Below are positions 25,746-34,724 of a DNA stretch of 64,000 bases, in pieces. The position numbers and the translations under genes were made by a program. The notes beneath the pieces were generated by a model, which was not told the DNA's origin, made no database searches, and saw nothing but the letters and a program-made list of their open reading frames with translations. How positions within the stretch are numbered: the stretch's first letter is position 1; the number at the start of each line of letters is the position of its first letter. The stretch comes from CBDANW01 sp965197825 (GTDB taxonomy: Bacteria > Acidobacteriota > Vicinamibacteria > Marinacidobacterales > DATDRI01), in the NCBI GenBank assembly GCA_965197825.1, contig CBDANW010000003.1:2418001-2482000 (forward strand), in the 5' to 3' direction.

Positions 25746-26145
25746 CTATGCGGGCTTGAGATCGTGCTCCAAGGTCAAACGGTTCTTGCCCCCCACGAAC
25801 TCGTAGGAGATGCGGCTGGCGAAGTTCTTGACCAGATGGAGGCCCAAGCCGCCCACGTTACGAGCTTCCAGCGGCGCCGCGGTGTCCGGGTCTGTGTTGA
25901 GGGTCGGGTCGAACGGACTCCCATTGTCCTCCATCGTCAGGGTCAGGATATCGTACTCGACTTTCAAGTGGATATCGATCCTGGGATCGACCCCGGCCTC
26001 GAAGCTGCCGTGAGTCACGGTGTTCGTGATTAACTCGTCCAGTTCCAGGTTGATGGCGAACACTTTTGGTGCGGACACGTTATTGGCCTCTCCGAAATTT
26101 TCAACCATGGTCGCCAGATCGCGGAGCTCGGACAGCCGGGCGGGG
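25746..26145 (-). pseudogene. RsbW-like anti-sigma kinase, N-terminally truncated copy
   Basis: Nearly identical to residues 11-141 of the intact gene at 46893-47318. The GHKL ATPase motifs remain: N box LELDELITNTVTHG, G1 MEDNGSPFD and G2 NVGGLGLHLVKN. The start codon region is replaced at 26145 by LolA-like sequence. An internal ATG at 26108 might allow a shorter product. Confidence 0.85.
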
Positions 26146-26795
26146 CGTTTTCAGATGGGCGTCCTTGCGGTCGTAGTACTCAACTTTCCGGATGCGACGC
26201 TCGTCCTGGTCGCGCCAGACCAGCTGACGGCGATAGATCGACTTCTTGTCCACGGGGAAGCGCTCAGTGACCGTGCATGTTGAATCGCCGCACGGCTCGT
26301 CGCGCAGGTACCGGTAGGTGAATTTCTCCACTTCCTGGGCGGTCATGTCCTCATACGCAAACTCGCTGCCCATGAAGGAGCCGGACCGGTTCGCCGAGCT
26401 GATGTGCTTGACGCGTTTCAGCGCGGTGAGATAGAGCCATTGATCGTCAGCGTCCTCCCGGTGGGCGTGAATGAGGAACGCCGTTCCTCGGACGTCGCGT
26501 GGCTCATCGAACACGAACAGGCTCTTGTCCCCGTCGTCGGACACCTCGAGAACCTGGACCCGGAGCTGACGTCGGCTCTCCTGCCCCTGCTTGTTGCGCA
26601 GCACCATGACCTGCTGGGCCGTAAAGTTGACGAACCCTTCCTCGTGCGCCCGGGCATCCTGCGCGATCTTCAGCCCGGCTTCCTCGGGCGTGTCGTTTGC
26701 CGCGTGAGTGGGCACCGGTGCGCCCAGCCCCGTCACAATGGCCAGCGACAGCGCGCATAACAGGAACAGCAGTCGTGCGGGAAGGCATGCAGGTG
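26146..26795 (-). pseudogene. LolA-like outer-membrane lipoprotein-sorting protein, truncated copy
   Basis: Duplicate of residues about 1-220 of the gene at 28133-28960, about 99% identical in protein (VLEVSDDGDKSLFVFDEP, SFMGSEFAYEDMTAQEVEKF). The signal sequence start and C-terminus (NYAQYLDRYWRASKM onward) are lost. It is fused to the anti-sigma fragment. Confidence 0.9.
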
Positions 26796-26849
26796 ATGGT
26801 CATGCGCGTAGCGGATTTGGCGACGTCAAATGCGGTCGTTGAGGAACTC

Positions 26850-28136
26850 TTAGAAACTATAAGTCAGGCTCAGATCGAGGAAGCTGTCGCGTCGCATCTC
26901 ATAGTGGAGATCCGCTTCATCGACACTGAGAAGGGCGATCATCTCTATGTGCAGTAACCACTGGTCGGTGATGCGCCGGTTGAATTCGACAGCCAGTGAG
27001 CGTGTGGCGCGGCCCGCGTCCGCCAGAACGCCGGCAACGACTTCGGTGCTCTGGACGTCGTTGAACACAAGGCGCGTGGCGAGGAAGAGATCATTCTCGA
27101 GGGTATTGGGCGAACGGCTTGGCGTCGCATTTCGGCCCCGCCCATCGTAATTCCATTCGCTGACGACGCTGAGATCGACGGCGGATCCGGCCACGGAATA
27201 GAACGTGTACTCTCCACCGAAAACGGTGGCAAAGTAGTCCTCTTCCCGGCCGGACAGGTTTCGAGCGCCGGCCCGCTGAATGGCCTCGAGCTTGAACAAC
27301 CAGGAGCCGATGGTCATCTGGGCGTCCAGCCCGAATTGGCGGATCTGCGCGTAGTACTGAATCAGAGCCGGCCCGCCGTCCGGGTCGCTGCCCGGCAGCA
27401 GAAACGGCTCCCGGTTGGTGCCGTCGAATACGCTCACGCCAAGATCGAGTGGTCCGAAGCTGCGGCTGTATCGGGAGGCGAGATCCAGGTGCCACTCCCC
27501 GGCCGCGCTCTCGTACTCGATACGCTCGTGGTCCACGACGAACGGCAGGCGCAGGCGGCCTCTGCGACCTTGAAACGTGCGCGCGCGGTGATAGGGCAGA
27601 CCGAATATTTCAAATACGCCCCAGTCGCCAAACCAGGTGACGTGCACCATGGGTTGCCCCAGTTTGGCCTCTCCGTTCGGATGCTCGACGAAGTCGACCT
27701 GGTTGACGATATCGACCAGGTGCTGCGATTCGGTGACTCCCCAGAACACCTGGTCGACGCCCAGACGCAACTCCCATCCGCTATCGCCGATTTCGCCGAA
27801 CAGCAGAAGATAGGCTTCGTGCAGATCGAAGTGGGTGCGGCGCGGGTCCGAATGATCGTAGCGAAAGAACGGCGCCAGCGTGAGGTTTCTGCCGTCGGCG
27901 TCTTCCAGATAGAATCGCGGTGCCGCAACGAAGCCGCTGGCAAGCGAGCGCTGGCCGGAAAAGGTGCCCGCTTCGGGAAACCACCGGCTTTCGGCGCTCA
28001 GGCGTCCGGAAAACTCGTATTCGACAGTCTCCTCGGTCTCCTCGGTTCCGGCATGTGCGTCGGTGGCGAAAATGGTGGCCACGAACCAGACAGCGCCCAG
28101 GAGTCCGTGGCAAAGAGCGGCACGGGGTCGCATCAC
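26850..28136 (-). CDS. Outer-membrane porin-like barrel, RND partner
   Basis: 428 residues with a signal peptide ending in TDAHAGTEE and many amphipathic strands (LSAESRWFPEAGTFSGQRS, APFFRYDHSDPRRTHFDLHE, WELRLGVDQVFWGVTES, WLFKLEAIQRAG, GEYTFYSVAGSAVDLS). It ends SFLDLSLTYSF, with a terminal Phe. Its start overlaps the stop of the LolA-like gene by 4 bases, so it is co-translated with it and lies downstream of an RND gene. Homologous gene triplets of RND, LolA-like and barrel are known in proteobacteria and are thought to move lipids or hydrophobic compounds. A fragment of a second homologue lies at 29750-29846. Confidence 0.8.
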   Translation of the reverse strand: MMRPRAALCHGLLGAVWFVATIFATDAHAGTEETEETVEYEFSGRLSAESRWFPEAGTFSGQRSLASGFVAAPRFYLEDADGRNLTLAPFFRYDHSDPRRTHFDLHEAYLLLFGEIGDSGWELRLGVDQVFWGVTESQHLVDIVNQVDFVEHPNGEAKLGQPMVHVTWFGDWGVFEIFGLPYHRARTFQGRRGRLRLPFVVDHERIEYESAAGEWHLDLASRYSRSFGPLDLGVSVFDGTNREPFLLPGSDPDGGPALIQYYAQIRQFGLDAQMTIGSWLFKLEAIQRAGARNLSGREEDYFATVFGGEYTFYSVAGSAVDLSVVSEWNYDGRGRNATPSRSPNTLENDLFLATRLVFNDVQSTEVVAGVLADAGRATRSLAVEFNRRITDQWLLHIEMIALLSVDEADLHYEMRRDSFLDLSLTYSF

Positions 28137-28960
28137 CGCGCCCGTCTCAGCCCCGTTTGTGTGAAATCGCTGTCGTCTAGGTCTGTTTGGAACTGAAAAT
28201 CGGTCTGGGTCAGCACCGTGCTTTTCCCGGTCAAATGATTCACCATCGTCATCTTGCTGGCCCGCCAGTAACGATCCAGGTACTGCGCGTAGTTGTCCAG
28301 GGTGAGCGTTTTCAGATGGGCGTCCTTGCGGTCGTAGTACTCAACTTTCCGGATGCGACGCTCGTCCTGGTCGCGCCAGACCAGCTGACGGCGATAGATC
28401 GACTTCTTGTCCACGGGGAAGCGCTCAGTGACCGTGCATGTTGAATCGCCGCACGGCTCGTCGCGCAGGTACCGGTAGGTGAATTTCTCCACTTCCTGGG
28501 CGGTCATGTCCTCATACGCAAACTCGCTGCCCATGAAGGAGCCGGACCGGTTCGCCGAGCTGATGCGCTTGACGCGTTTCAGCGCGGGGAGATAGAGCCA
28601 TTGATCGTCAGCGTCCTCCCGGTGGGCGTGAATGAGGAACGCCGTTCCTTGGACGTCGCGTGGCTCATCGAACACGAACAGGCTCTTGTCCCCGTCGTCG
28701 GACACCTCGAAAACCTGGACCCGGAGCTGACGTCGGCTCTCCTGCCCCTGCTTGTTGCGCAGCACCATGACCTGCTGGGCCGTAAAGTTGACGAACCCTT
28801 CCTCGCGCGCCCGGGCATCCTGCGCGATCTTCAGCCCGGCTTCCTCGGGCGTGTCGTTTGCCGCGTGAGTGGGCACCGGTGCGCCCAGCCCCGTCACAAT
28901 GGCCAGCGACAGCGCGCATAACAGGAACAGCAGTCGTGCGGGAAGGCATGCAGGCATCAT
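28133..28960 (-). CDS. Outer-membrane lipoprotein-sorting protein (LolA-like, PF17131 type)
   Basis: 275 residues with a signal peptide (LLFLLCALSLAIVTGLGAPV...AAND). The mature part fits the LolA-like family that accompanies MMPL transporters: GFVNFTAQQVMVLRNKQGQE, LFVFDEPRDVQGTAFLIHAH, DDQWLYLPALKRVKRISSAN, GSFMGSEFAYEDM, RRQLVWRDQDERRIRKVEYY and YLDRYWRASKMTMVNHLTGK. Start codon ATGATG at 28960 overlaps the stop of the RND fragment. A likely periplasmic carrier between the RND exporter and the barrel. Confidence 0.9.
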   Translation of the reverse strand: MMPACLPARLLFLLCALSLAIVTGLGAPVPTHAANDTPEEAGLKIAQDARAREEGFVNFTAQQVMVLRNKQGQESRRQLRVQVFEVSDDGDKSLFVFDEPRDVQGTAFLIHAHREDADDQWLYLPALKRVKRISSANRSGSFMGSEFAYEDMTAQEVEKFTYRYLRDEPCGDSTCTVTERFPVDKKSIYRRQLVWRDQDERRIRKVEYYDRKDAHLKTLTLDNYAQYLDRYWRASKMTMVNHLTGKSTVLTQTDFQFQTDLDDSDFTQTGLRRAR

Positions 28961-29758
28961 GAATCTCCCTGGTCTATGGTAATCAGCAGCGTCGGCAGAA
29001 GCAGGAAATCGGCGGCGAGCGCCAGGATGATCGTCATCGTCACCAGGACGCCGAGCGCCCAGCTCACCTCGAATCTCATGTGGCGAACACCAGAAAGCCG
29101 GCCGACAGGACCGCGGTCGTCGTCAACAACGCATGGCCCACGGTACGAAAGGCGGCGCGCACGGCTTCCGGTGCGGGAAGGCCTTCGCGCCGGATTTTCA
29201 GATATTTGCTCAGAAAATGAATGGTATCATCCACGACAATCCCGAAGACAACGGCGACGACCACCGAGGACACAATGCCCACGTGGCCCACGAGGTAGCC
29301 CCACAGACCGAAGCTCATGATTGCGGGGATGAAATGCGGCAAGAGGCTGAGGAGACCGATCCCAACGCTCCTGAAAACAAAAATCAGTATGAACGAAATG
29401 AGAACCATGGCGGATATCGTGCCGCCCAGCATGCTGTCGATGTTGCGCTGCGACATGTGAGCGAAGATGACGCTGACGCCCGATGCTTCGTTCGCAAAAT
29501 CAGGCGCATTCGCCCGGAGCCAGACCTGTGCGCGCTCGTCAAGCTCGCGCAGCTCTTGAGACCATGAATTATCGGTCGCGACGACCATGCGCTTGGCGGA
29601 CTTGCCGATGTCGATGCGGTCGTTGATGTCGCTGCCGAACGGAAGCGAGAGCTCGTAGAGCAACAGATACTGCGCCACGAGGTCCGCATCCTCGGGCAGG
29701 CGATCGAAGACCGGATCGTCGCCGTTCATGTTTTTGTTCAGGCGTTTCATGAGGCAAT
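28957..29758 (-). pseudogene. RND/MMPL exporter, C-terminal third, frameshifted
   Basis: Matches the last about 265 residues of the exporter at 31197-33500 (MKRLNKNMNGDDPVFDRLPE, MLGGTISAMVLISFILIFVF, GYLVGHVGIVSSVVVAVVFG). A one-base deletion near 29080 converts FATSGFEVSW to a stop, and the remainder FEVSWALGVLVTMTIILALA continues in another frame to a TGA at 28957. The N-terminal two thirds are absent, because at 29758 the sequence joins an inverted barrel fragment. The product cannot form a transporter. Confidence 0.9.
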
Positions 29759-29846
29759 CGCGCTTCTCAGTGTGGACGAAGCGGACCTCCACTATGAGAT
29801 GCGAAGCGACAGTTTCGTCGATCTGGGCCTGATCTACAACTTCTAG
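29750..29846 (+). pseudogene. Porin-like barrel, last 31 codons
   Basis: On the plus strand the DNA reads EAIALLSVDEADLHYEMRSD and SFVDLGLIYNF, followed by stop. It is closely similar to the end of 26850-28136. The opposite orientation to the joined RND fragment marks an inversion or recombination junction. Confidence 0.85.
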
Positions 29847-30016
29847 CAGCCGGGGTTTCCCCGCAGGCCACAGCTTGACATCGCTCCGCGCTGCTGGCAC
29901 CATTCATCTGTGGCTTATTGTAGGAAGGTGAGACCAGAGAGATCAGCTCTCGAAAAAGAGGGCCTTCCATAAATCCCGTTGTTCCTTCGCCAACTGCCGA
30001 AAACTTGACTGGGACA
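29847..30016. promoter_or_regulatory. Upstream region of the MpaB gene
   Basis: 170 bases without coding capacity between the barrel relic and the oxygenase gene. No clear sigma-70 boxes were identified. A promoter here, or read-through from the lost barrel operon, would drive 30017-33500. Confidence 0.35.
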
Positions 30017-31165
30017 ATGTCTTACGCATACCTCGAAGGGTACGAGAAGGCCCGTCTCTACGATCAGGCCGCGGCCGACAACTATCTCAAGCACACCACC
30101 ATCGGTGATCCCGAGCTCGACCCGATCATGGAGGAGCTCTCAGCGGAGTTGTCTCCAAGCGACCTGCACCGGTTCATCGGGGCCGGCATAGAGCAGAACG
30201 AGGAGGTTCTGCACCTCGCGCCGCGTTCTCTGCGCGATTTCTTCAGGGATCTCAAGGAGCCTCCCTGGCTCTACTACGAAGGTTTTCGTCCCGGGATCCG
30301 CGCCTTTCATGAAAACGTAGACCTGATGCTCGTCGCCTTTGTCACGGGAGTGCTGGTAGAAGGCTTTTCGACGCTCATCGCCAAGTCTTTCAATATTACC
30401 GGGCGAGTGGCGTCCACCAGAAGACGCCTCCAGCAGAACAACCGCCACATGCTGGAGATCTTCTTTCCCGGCAACTTGCAGAGAAACGGCGAGGGATGGA
30501 AGCTGTCCACGCGCATTCGGTTCGTTCATACTCGGATACGGGGCCTGCTGGCGAAGTCAGATGACTGGAATCACGAAGCCTGGGGCACGCCGGTAAGCGC
30601 GGCGCACCTGGGTTTCGCCATCTCCGTCTTTTCCAAGCGCCTGCTGGAGTACTCGACGATGCTGGGCGCGAAGTTCAGCCAGGAAGAACAGGAGAGCGTT
30701 CTCGCCGTCTGGCGCTACGCCGGCTACCTCATGGGGATACCGGAAACCATCCTCTATAAGAACGGCGAGGAGGCGGAAAAAATGTACAAGATCGGTTACC
30801 TGTGCGAGCCGAAGCCGGACGCCGATTCGGTAGCCGTAGCCAATTTGTTGATCCAGTCCATTCCAAAGGTTGCGGACGTCAAGGACCCGGCTGAGCAAAA
30901 GCAAACGGTGGAACTGGCCTACCGCCTGTCACGCGCCCTCATTGGAAAAGAGCTCGCCGACAGTTTCGAGTTTCCACCGGATCCCAAGTGGGCGACCCTA
31001 TTCAAGTACCGGCTGAAGCAGCGCGTTCTGCGATTGTTGCGAACCAACAAAATGGTCAGATCGGACAATTTCACTCAGCTTCTCCAGATATCGGCGTACG
31101 ACAGCGAGGGGCTGAGCTACAAGATGCCGGACCACGTCTACACGTCGAAATCGAACCCGTGGTAA
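30017..31165 (+). CDS. MpaB-type oxygenase (DUF2236)
   Basis: 382 residues starting MSYAYLEGYEKARLYDQAAA at 30017. A TTG at 30005 is an alternative. DUF2236 proteins are haem-dependent oxygenases related to fungal MpaB and rubber oxygenase (latex-clearing protein). The family layout is visible: FFRDLKEPPWLYYEGFRPG, the long helical segment FVTGVLVEGFSTLIAKSFNI, NRHMLEIFFPGNLQRNGEGW, RIRFVHTRIRGLL, HEAWGTPVSAAHLGFAISVF and WRYAGYLMGIPETIL. The conserved His residues in VHTRIR and NHEAWG are candidates for haem binding. Only 31 bases separate it from the RND gene, so the two probably form an operon and may handle the same lipid. Confidence 0.85.
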   Translation: MSYAYLEGYEKARLYDQAAADNYLKHTTIGDPELDPIMEELSAELSPSDLHRFIGAGIEQNEEVLHLAPRSLRDFFRDLKEPPWLYYEGFRPGIRAFHENVDLMLVAFVTGVLVEGFSTLIAKSFNITGRVASTRRRLQQNNRHMLEIFFPGNLQRNGEGWKLSTRIRFVHTRIRGLLAKSDDWNHEAWGTPVSAAHLGFAISVFSKRLLEYSTMLGAKFSQEEQESVLAVWRYAGYLMGIPETILYKNGEEAEKMYKIGYLCEPKPDADSVAVANLLIQSIPKVADVKDPAEQKQTVELAYRLSRALIGKELADSFEFPPDPKWATLFKYRLKQRVLRLLRTNKMVRSDNFTQLLQISAYDSEGLSYKMPDHVYTSKSNPW

Positions 31166-31196
31166 TAATCGAGTAGCTCGTCGCTCCCAGTCCGAG

Positions 31197-33500
31197 ATGG
31201 TCGAGACGCTGACTCCTTCGCTGCTGGACCGCTACGTCGCCGCCACTGTGCGCTACCGGTGGCTGGTCGTTGCGCTCGCTGCCTTGTTCATGCTGGCCGT
31301 GACGGCCGGCGCCCGCTTCATCGTCGTTACGAACGACTACTTCATCCTGTTCAAGGACGACAATCCGCAACTCCTCGCGTTCAAGGCCCTGGAGAATACG
31401 TACTCCGCCACCGACCGCGCGTTGATTGCCGTTGCGCCTCGAGAGGGATCGGTGTTCACCCGCGAGGCACTCGGCGCCGTTGTGGAATTGACCGACGCCG
31501 CGTGGGAGACGCCCTATTCCAGTCGGGTCGACTCCCTCACCAACTATTCCCATAGCGAGGCGCTCGGCGAGGACGATCTGGTCGTCGCCCCACTCGTCGA
31601 GGACGCGAGTTCGCTGAGCGACGCCGATCTGACCCGCGTTGAAACGATCGCTCTGGACGCAATCGAGATCGTCGGGCGTCTGGTCTCCCGTGACGGGCGT
31701 GCGGCCGGGGTGGTGATCAATTTCGTTCTCCCCGAGAACCACGACCAGGCGGTGATCGAGATCACCGAGTATCTCGACCTGCTCCTCGACCAGGCCCGCG
31801 CGCGCCATCCCGGCATCGACTATTACATGACCGGTGACATCGCCCTGAACCACGCGTTCGCCGAAGCCACCGCGGATGATCTCCAGACGCTGACGCCAAT
31901 CGTATTTCTCATCATCGTGGCCGTCACGGCCCTGTTTCTGCGCTCGATTCTCGGCACAGCGGCCATCGTCGCCGTGCTCATGTTTGCCGTCAACACTACC
32001 ATGGGGTTCGCGGGCTGGATGGGCGTGGTATTCAGCCCCACCAGTTCCGGCGTGCCGATCATCGTCACGGTGGTAGCCGTCGCGGATTCGATCCATGTTG
32101 TCACCACCGTCCTGCTGGGCATGAGGCGCGGACTGGACAGGAATGCGGCGATCGTCGAGTCGTTTCACATCAATGCCTATCCGATATTTCTCACATCGGT
32201 AACAACCGCGATTGGCTTCCTCAGCCTGAACACCGCCGAATCGCCGCCTTTCCACGACCTGGGAAATTACGTGGCGTTCGGTGTGCTGTGCGCCTTCGTA
32301 TACACCATGACGCTCCTGCCGGCGTTGCTTGCGCTCCTGCCGCTGCGCGCACGCCGCTATCAGCCCGGCCAGGCCGCCTACTTCGACCGCTTTGCCGACT
32401 TCGTCGTCGCGCGGCGCACTGTCCTGCTCTGGTCCGTCGCGGCGGCGGTGGTTGTTCTGGCGACCGGAGTGCCGCGCATCGAGTTGAGCGACAACCTGAC
32501 ACAGTACTTCGATGAACGTTACGAGTTCCGGCGTGATTCGGATTACGTCGCCGAGAACCTGACGAGCCTGGACAGGCTGGAATATTCGCTGGACGCCGGG
32601 CGCGAAGGCGGCATTACCGATCCCGGGTATCTGCGCACGGTCGATGCGCTGGCCGAATGGTTCCGGGAGCAGCCCGAAGTAACCTACGTCCAGTCTTTTC
32701 CGGACATCATGAAGCGTCTCAACAAGAACATGCACGGCGACGATCCGGCCTTCCATCGCCTGCCTGAAGACGGGAACCTCGCGGCGCAGTATCTGTTGCT
32801 CTACGAGCTTTCGCTCCCGTTCGGCGCCGATCTCAACGACCGTATCGACGTCGCCAAGTCCGCGACGCGCCTGGTCATCTCGACCAGCAGCTCATGGTCC
32901 AGGGAGCTGCGTGAGCTCGATGAGCGCGCGCAGGTCTGGATCCGTGCCAATGCGCCCGGTTTTTCGGCCGGGGCATCGGGCCTCAGCATCATGTCCGCTC
33001 ACGTCTCGCAGCGAAGCATCGACAGCATGCTGGGCGGCACGATCTCTGCCATGGTTCTTATTTCGTTCATCCTGATTTTCATTTTCCGGAGCATTCGGAT
33101 CGGCCTGCTCAGTCTTGTGCCGAATTTCATCCCGGCCATCATGAGCTTTGGCCTGTGGGGCTATCTCGTGGGTCACGTGGGTATTGCTTCTTCGGTGGTC
33201 GTCGCCATCGTCTTCGGAATTATCGTGGACGACACGATTCATTTCTTGAGCGAGTATCTGAAGGCCAGGCGCGAGGGCCTCTCGGCGGCCGAGGCCGTGC
33301 GTTCCGCTTTTCACACCGTCGGCCAGGCGTTGCTTACGACGACCGTGGTCCTGTCGGCAGGCTTCATGGCGTTTGCCACATCCGGATTCGAGGTCAGCTG
33401 GTCGCTCGGGCTCCTGGTGACGATGACGATCCTCCTTGCGCTTGCCGCGGATTTCCTGCTCCTTCCGACGCTGCTGATTGCCGTCGACCGGAAAGAGTGA
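31197..33500 (+). CDS. RND-superfamily MMPL exporter
   Basis: 767 residues, close to the norm for bacterial MMPL/HpnN-like exporters. Two homologous halves each have a single N-terminal helix (about 22-44 and 408-428), a periplasmic loop and five helices. Clear transmembrane segments include VFLIIVAVTALFLRSI, IVAVLMFAVNTTMGFAGWMG, TISAMVLISFILIFIFRS and VVVAIVFGIIVDDTIHFLSE. The DDTIHFLSEY and ADSIHVVTTV motifs in the two copies of TM4 are expected to relay protons. It works with proton motive force on lipid-like substrates. It is intact and follows the MpaB gene by 31 bases. Related to the broken copy at 28957-29758. Confidence 0.93.
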   Translation: MVETLTPSLLDRYVAATVRYRWLVVALAALFMLAVTAGARFIVVTNDYFILFKDDNPQLLAFKALENTYSATDRALIAVAPREGSVFTREALGAVVELTDAAWETPYSSRVDSLTNYSHSEALGEDDLVVAPLVEDASSLSDADLTRVETIALDAIEIVGRLVSRDGRAAGVVINFVLPENHDQAVIEITEYLDLLLDQARARHPGIDYYMTGDIALNHAFAEATADDLQTLTPIVFLIIVAVTALFLRSILGTAAIVAVLMFAVNTTMGFAGWMGVVFSPTSSGVPIIVTVVAVADSIHVVTTVLLGMRRGLDRNAAIVESFHINAYPIFLTSVTTAIGFLSLNTAESPPFHDLGNYVAFGVLCAFVYTMTLLPALLALLPLRARRYQPGQAAYFDRFADFVVARRTVLLWSVAAAVVVLATGVPRIELSDNLTQYFDERYEFRRDSDYVAENLTSLDRLEYSLDAGREGGITDPGYLRTVDALAEWFREQPEVTYVQSFPDIMKRLNKNMHGDDPAFHRLPEDGNLAAQYLLLYELSLPFGADLNDRIDVAKSATRLVISTSSSWSRELRELDERAQVWIRANAPGFSAGASGLSIMSAHVSQRSIDSMLGGTISAMVLISFILIFIFRSIRIGLLSLVPNFIPAIMSFGLWGYLVGHVGIASSVVVAIVFGIIVDDTIHFLSEYLKARREGLSAAEAVRSAFHTVGQALLTTTVVLSAGFMAFATSGFEVSWSLGLLVTMTILLALAADFLLLPTLLIAVDRKE

Positions 33501-33589
33501 GTGAATGCTCCCCTCTTGAGCGCCGTCGCTGACCATCGTAGCGGGCCTGACGGCCCGGCGGGCAGGTGAGAGATGCGACTCCGTGCCGT

Positions 33590-34538
33590 TATTGGTGCGC
33601 GGCGGCGCGGTCCAGGGCAGGCGGCAGGCTGAAGCGGACGTTCTCGACAGATGCCGTCCATCGTGGAGATTTCCAGGTCGGTGTACTCGCGCAGCTTCTC
33701 GATCAGGTCGTGCACCAGTTCCTCGGGGGTCGAGGCGCCGGCGGTAATGCCGATGCTCTTCTTCCCCCGCAACCATGCGGGATCGAGCTTCGACGGATCC
33801 TCGACCAGGTAGCTCGGCACGCCGCTGTCGTGCTGACTTCGCACAAGCGGTTGGAGTTGGAGCTGTTCTGGGCGCCGACCACCAGCACCAGGTCTACGAT
33901 GGAGGCCAGCGTGCGCACGGCAGCCTGACGGTTCTGGGTCGCGTAGCAGATGTCCTTGACGTCCGGACCGACGATTTTCGGGAATCGCTGCCGCAGGGCC
34001 GAGATCACGTCCAGGGTATCGTCGACCGACAGGGTCGTCTGGGTGATGTAGGCGACCTTGTCGGGGTCGCGTACCTGTAGCGCTTCCACCCCGTCCACAT
34101 CGCTCACCAGAAAAACTGGCCCCGGAGAATCTGGCCGACGGTGCCTTCCACCTCGGGGTGGTTCTCGTGGCCGATCAGGATGATGTCGTAGCCGTTGGCC
34201 GCGTAGCGCCGGCCCTCTATGTGCACCTTGGAGACCAGCGGGCAGGTGGCATCCAGCGGACGCAGGCCGCGCACCGACGCGTCCTGCTCGACCTTCTCCG
34301 ACACGCCGTGGGCGCTGAACACCGTGATGGCCCCATTGGGAATCTGATCGATCTGTTCGACGAAGCGTACGCCTTTCGCCTTCAGGTTTTCCACGACCCG
34401 AAGATTATGGACGATTTCGTGCCGCACATAGATTGGGGGCCCGTACTGTTGCAGCGCCGCTTCGACGATCTCGATGGCGCGCTCGACACCGGCACAAAAC
34501 CCGCGCGGTTGCGCTAGAATGACTTGCATCGTTCTCAC
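33590..34538 (-). pseudogene. ispH: 4-hydroxy-3-methylbut-2-enyl diphosphate reductase, frameshifted
   Basis: All parts of IspH (LytB) are present but spread over frames. Frame one (34538 to about 34110) has LAQPRGFCAGVERAIEIVE, VFSAHGVSEKVE, LDATCPLVSKVH and GHENHPEVEGTVGQI. Frame two (about 34107-33845) has TQTTLSVDDTLDVISALRQR, DICYATQNRQAAVRTL and NSSNSNRL. Frame three (about 33844-33660) has KSIGITAGASTPEELVHDLI. A further shift restores VENVRFSLPPALD before the TAA at 33590. The three cluster cysteines remain (FCAGV, ATCPL, DICYA). IspH is essential in the MEP pathway, so either a second copy exists or the shifts are sequencing or assembly errors. Confidence 0.9.
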
Positions 34539-34724
34539 TTTGAACGACCGCTCCCTCTTTGGCTTCGTAGCTGTACAACACCGCGAGCCTCATCGCAGAG
34601 AATGCCTGCCTAGCGGACCGATGTCAACCACCCAGGGCCCGGACGAAGGCCTTGCCGGAAGCGCCCGGCCCCGCTTGACAGCCCCACGGTGAAGTCCATA
34701 TAACTTCCATTAGGCGAAGAGAAA

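Noticed and set aside
25263..26033. Open frame of 256 codons on the plus strand
   Set aside because: Antisense to the STAS and anti-sigma genes, which have clear motifs and ribosome-friendly spacing.
27336..28196. Open frame of 286 codons on the plus strand
   Set aside because: Antisense to the outer-membrane barrel gene, whose signal peptide and C-terminal Phe support the minus strand.
31071..32756. Open frame of 561 codons on the minus strand
   Set aside because: It is antisense to the RND exporter, has the low-complexity charged composition of shadow frames and no family motif.
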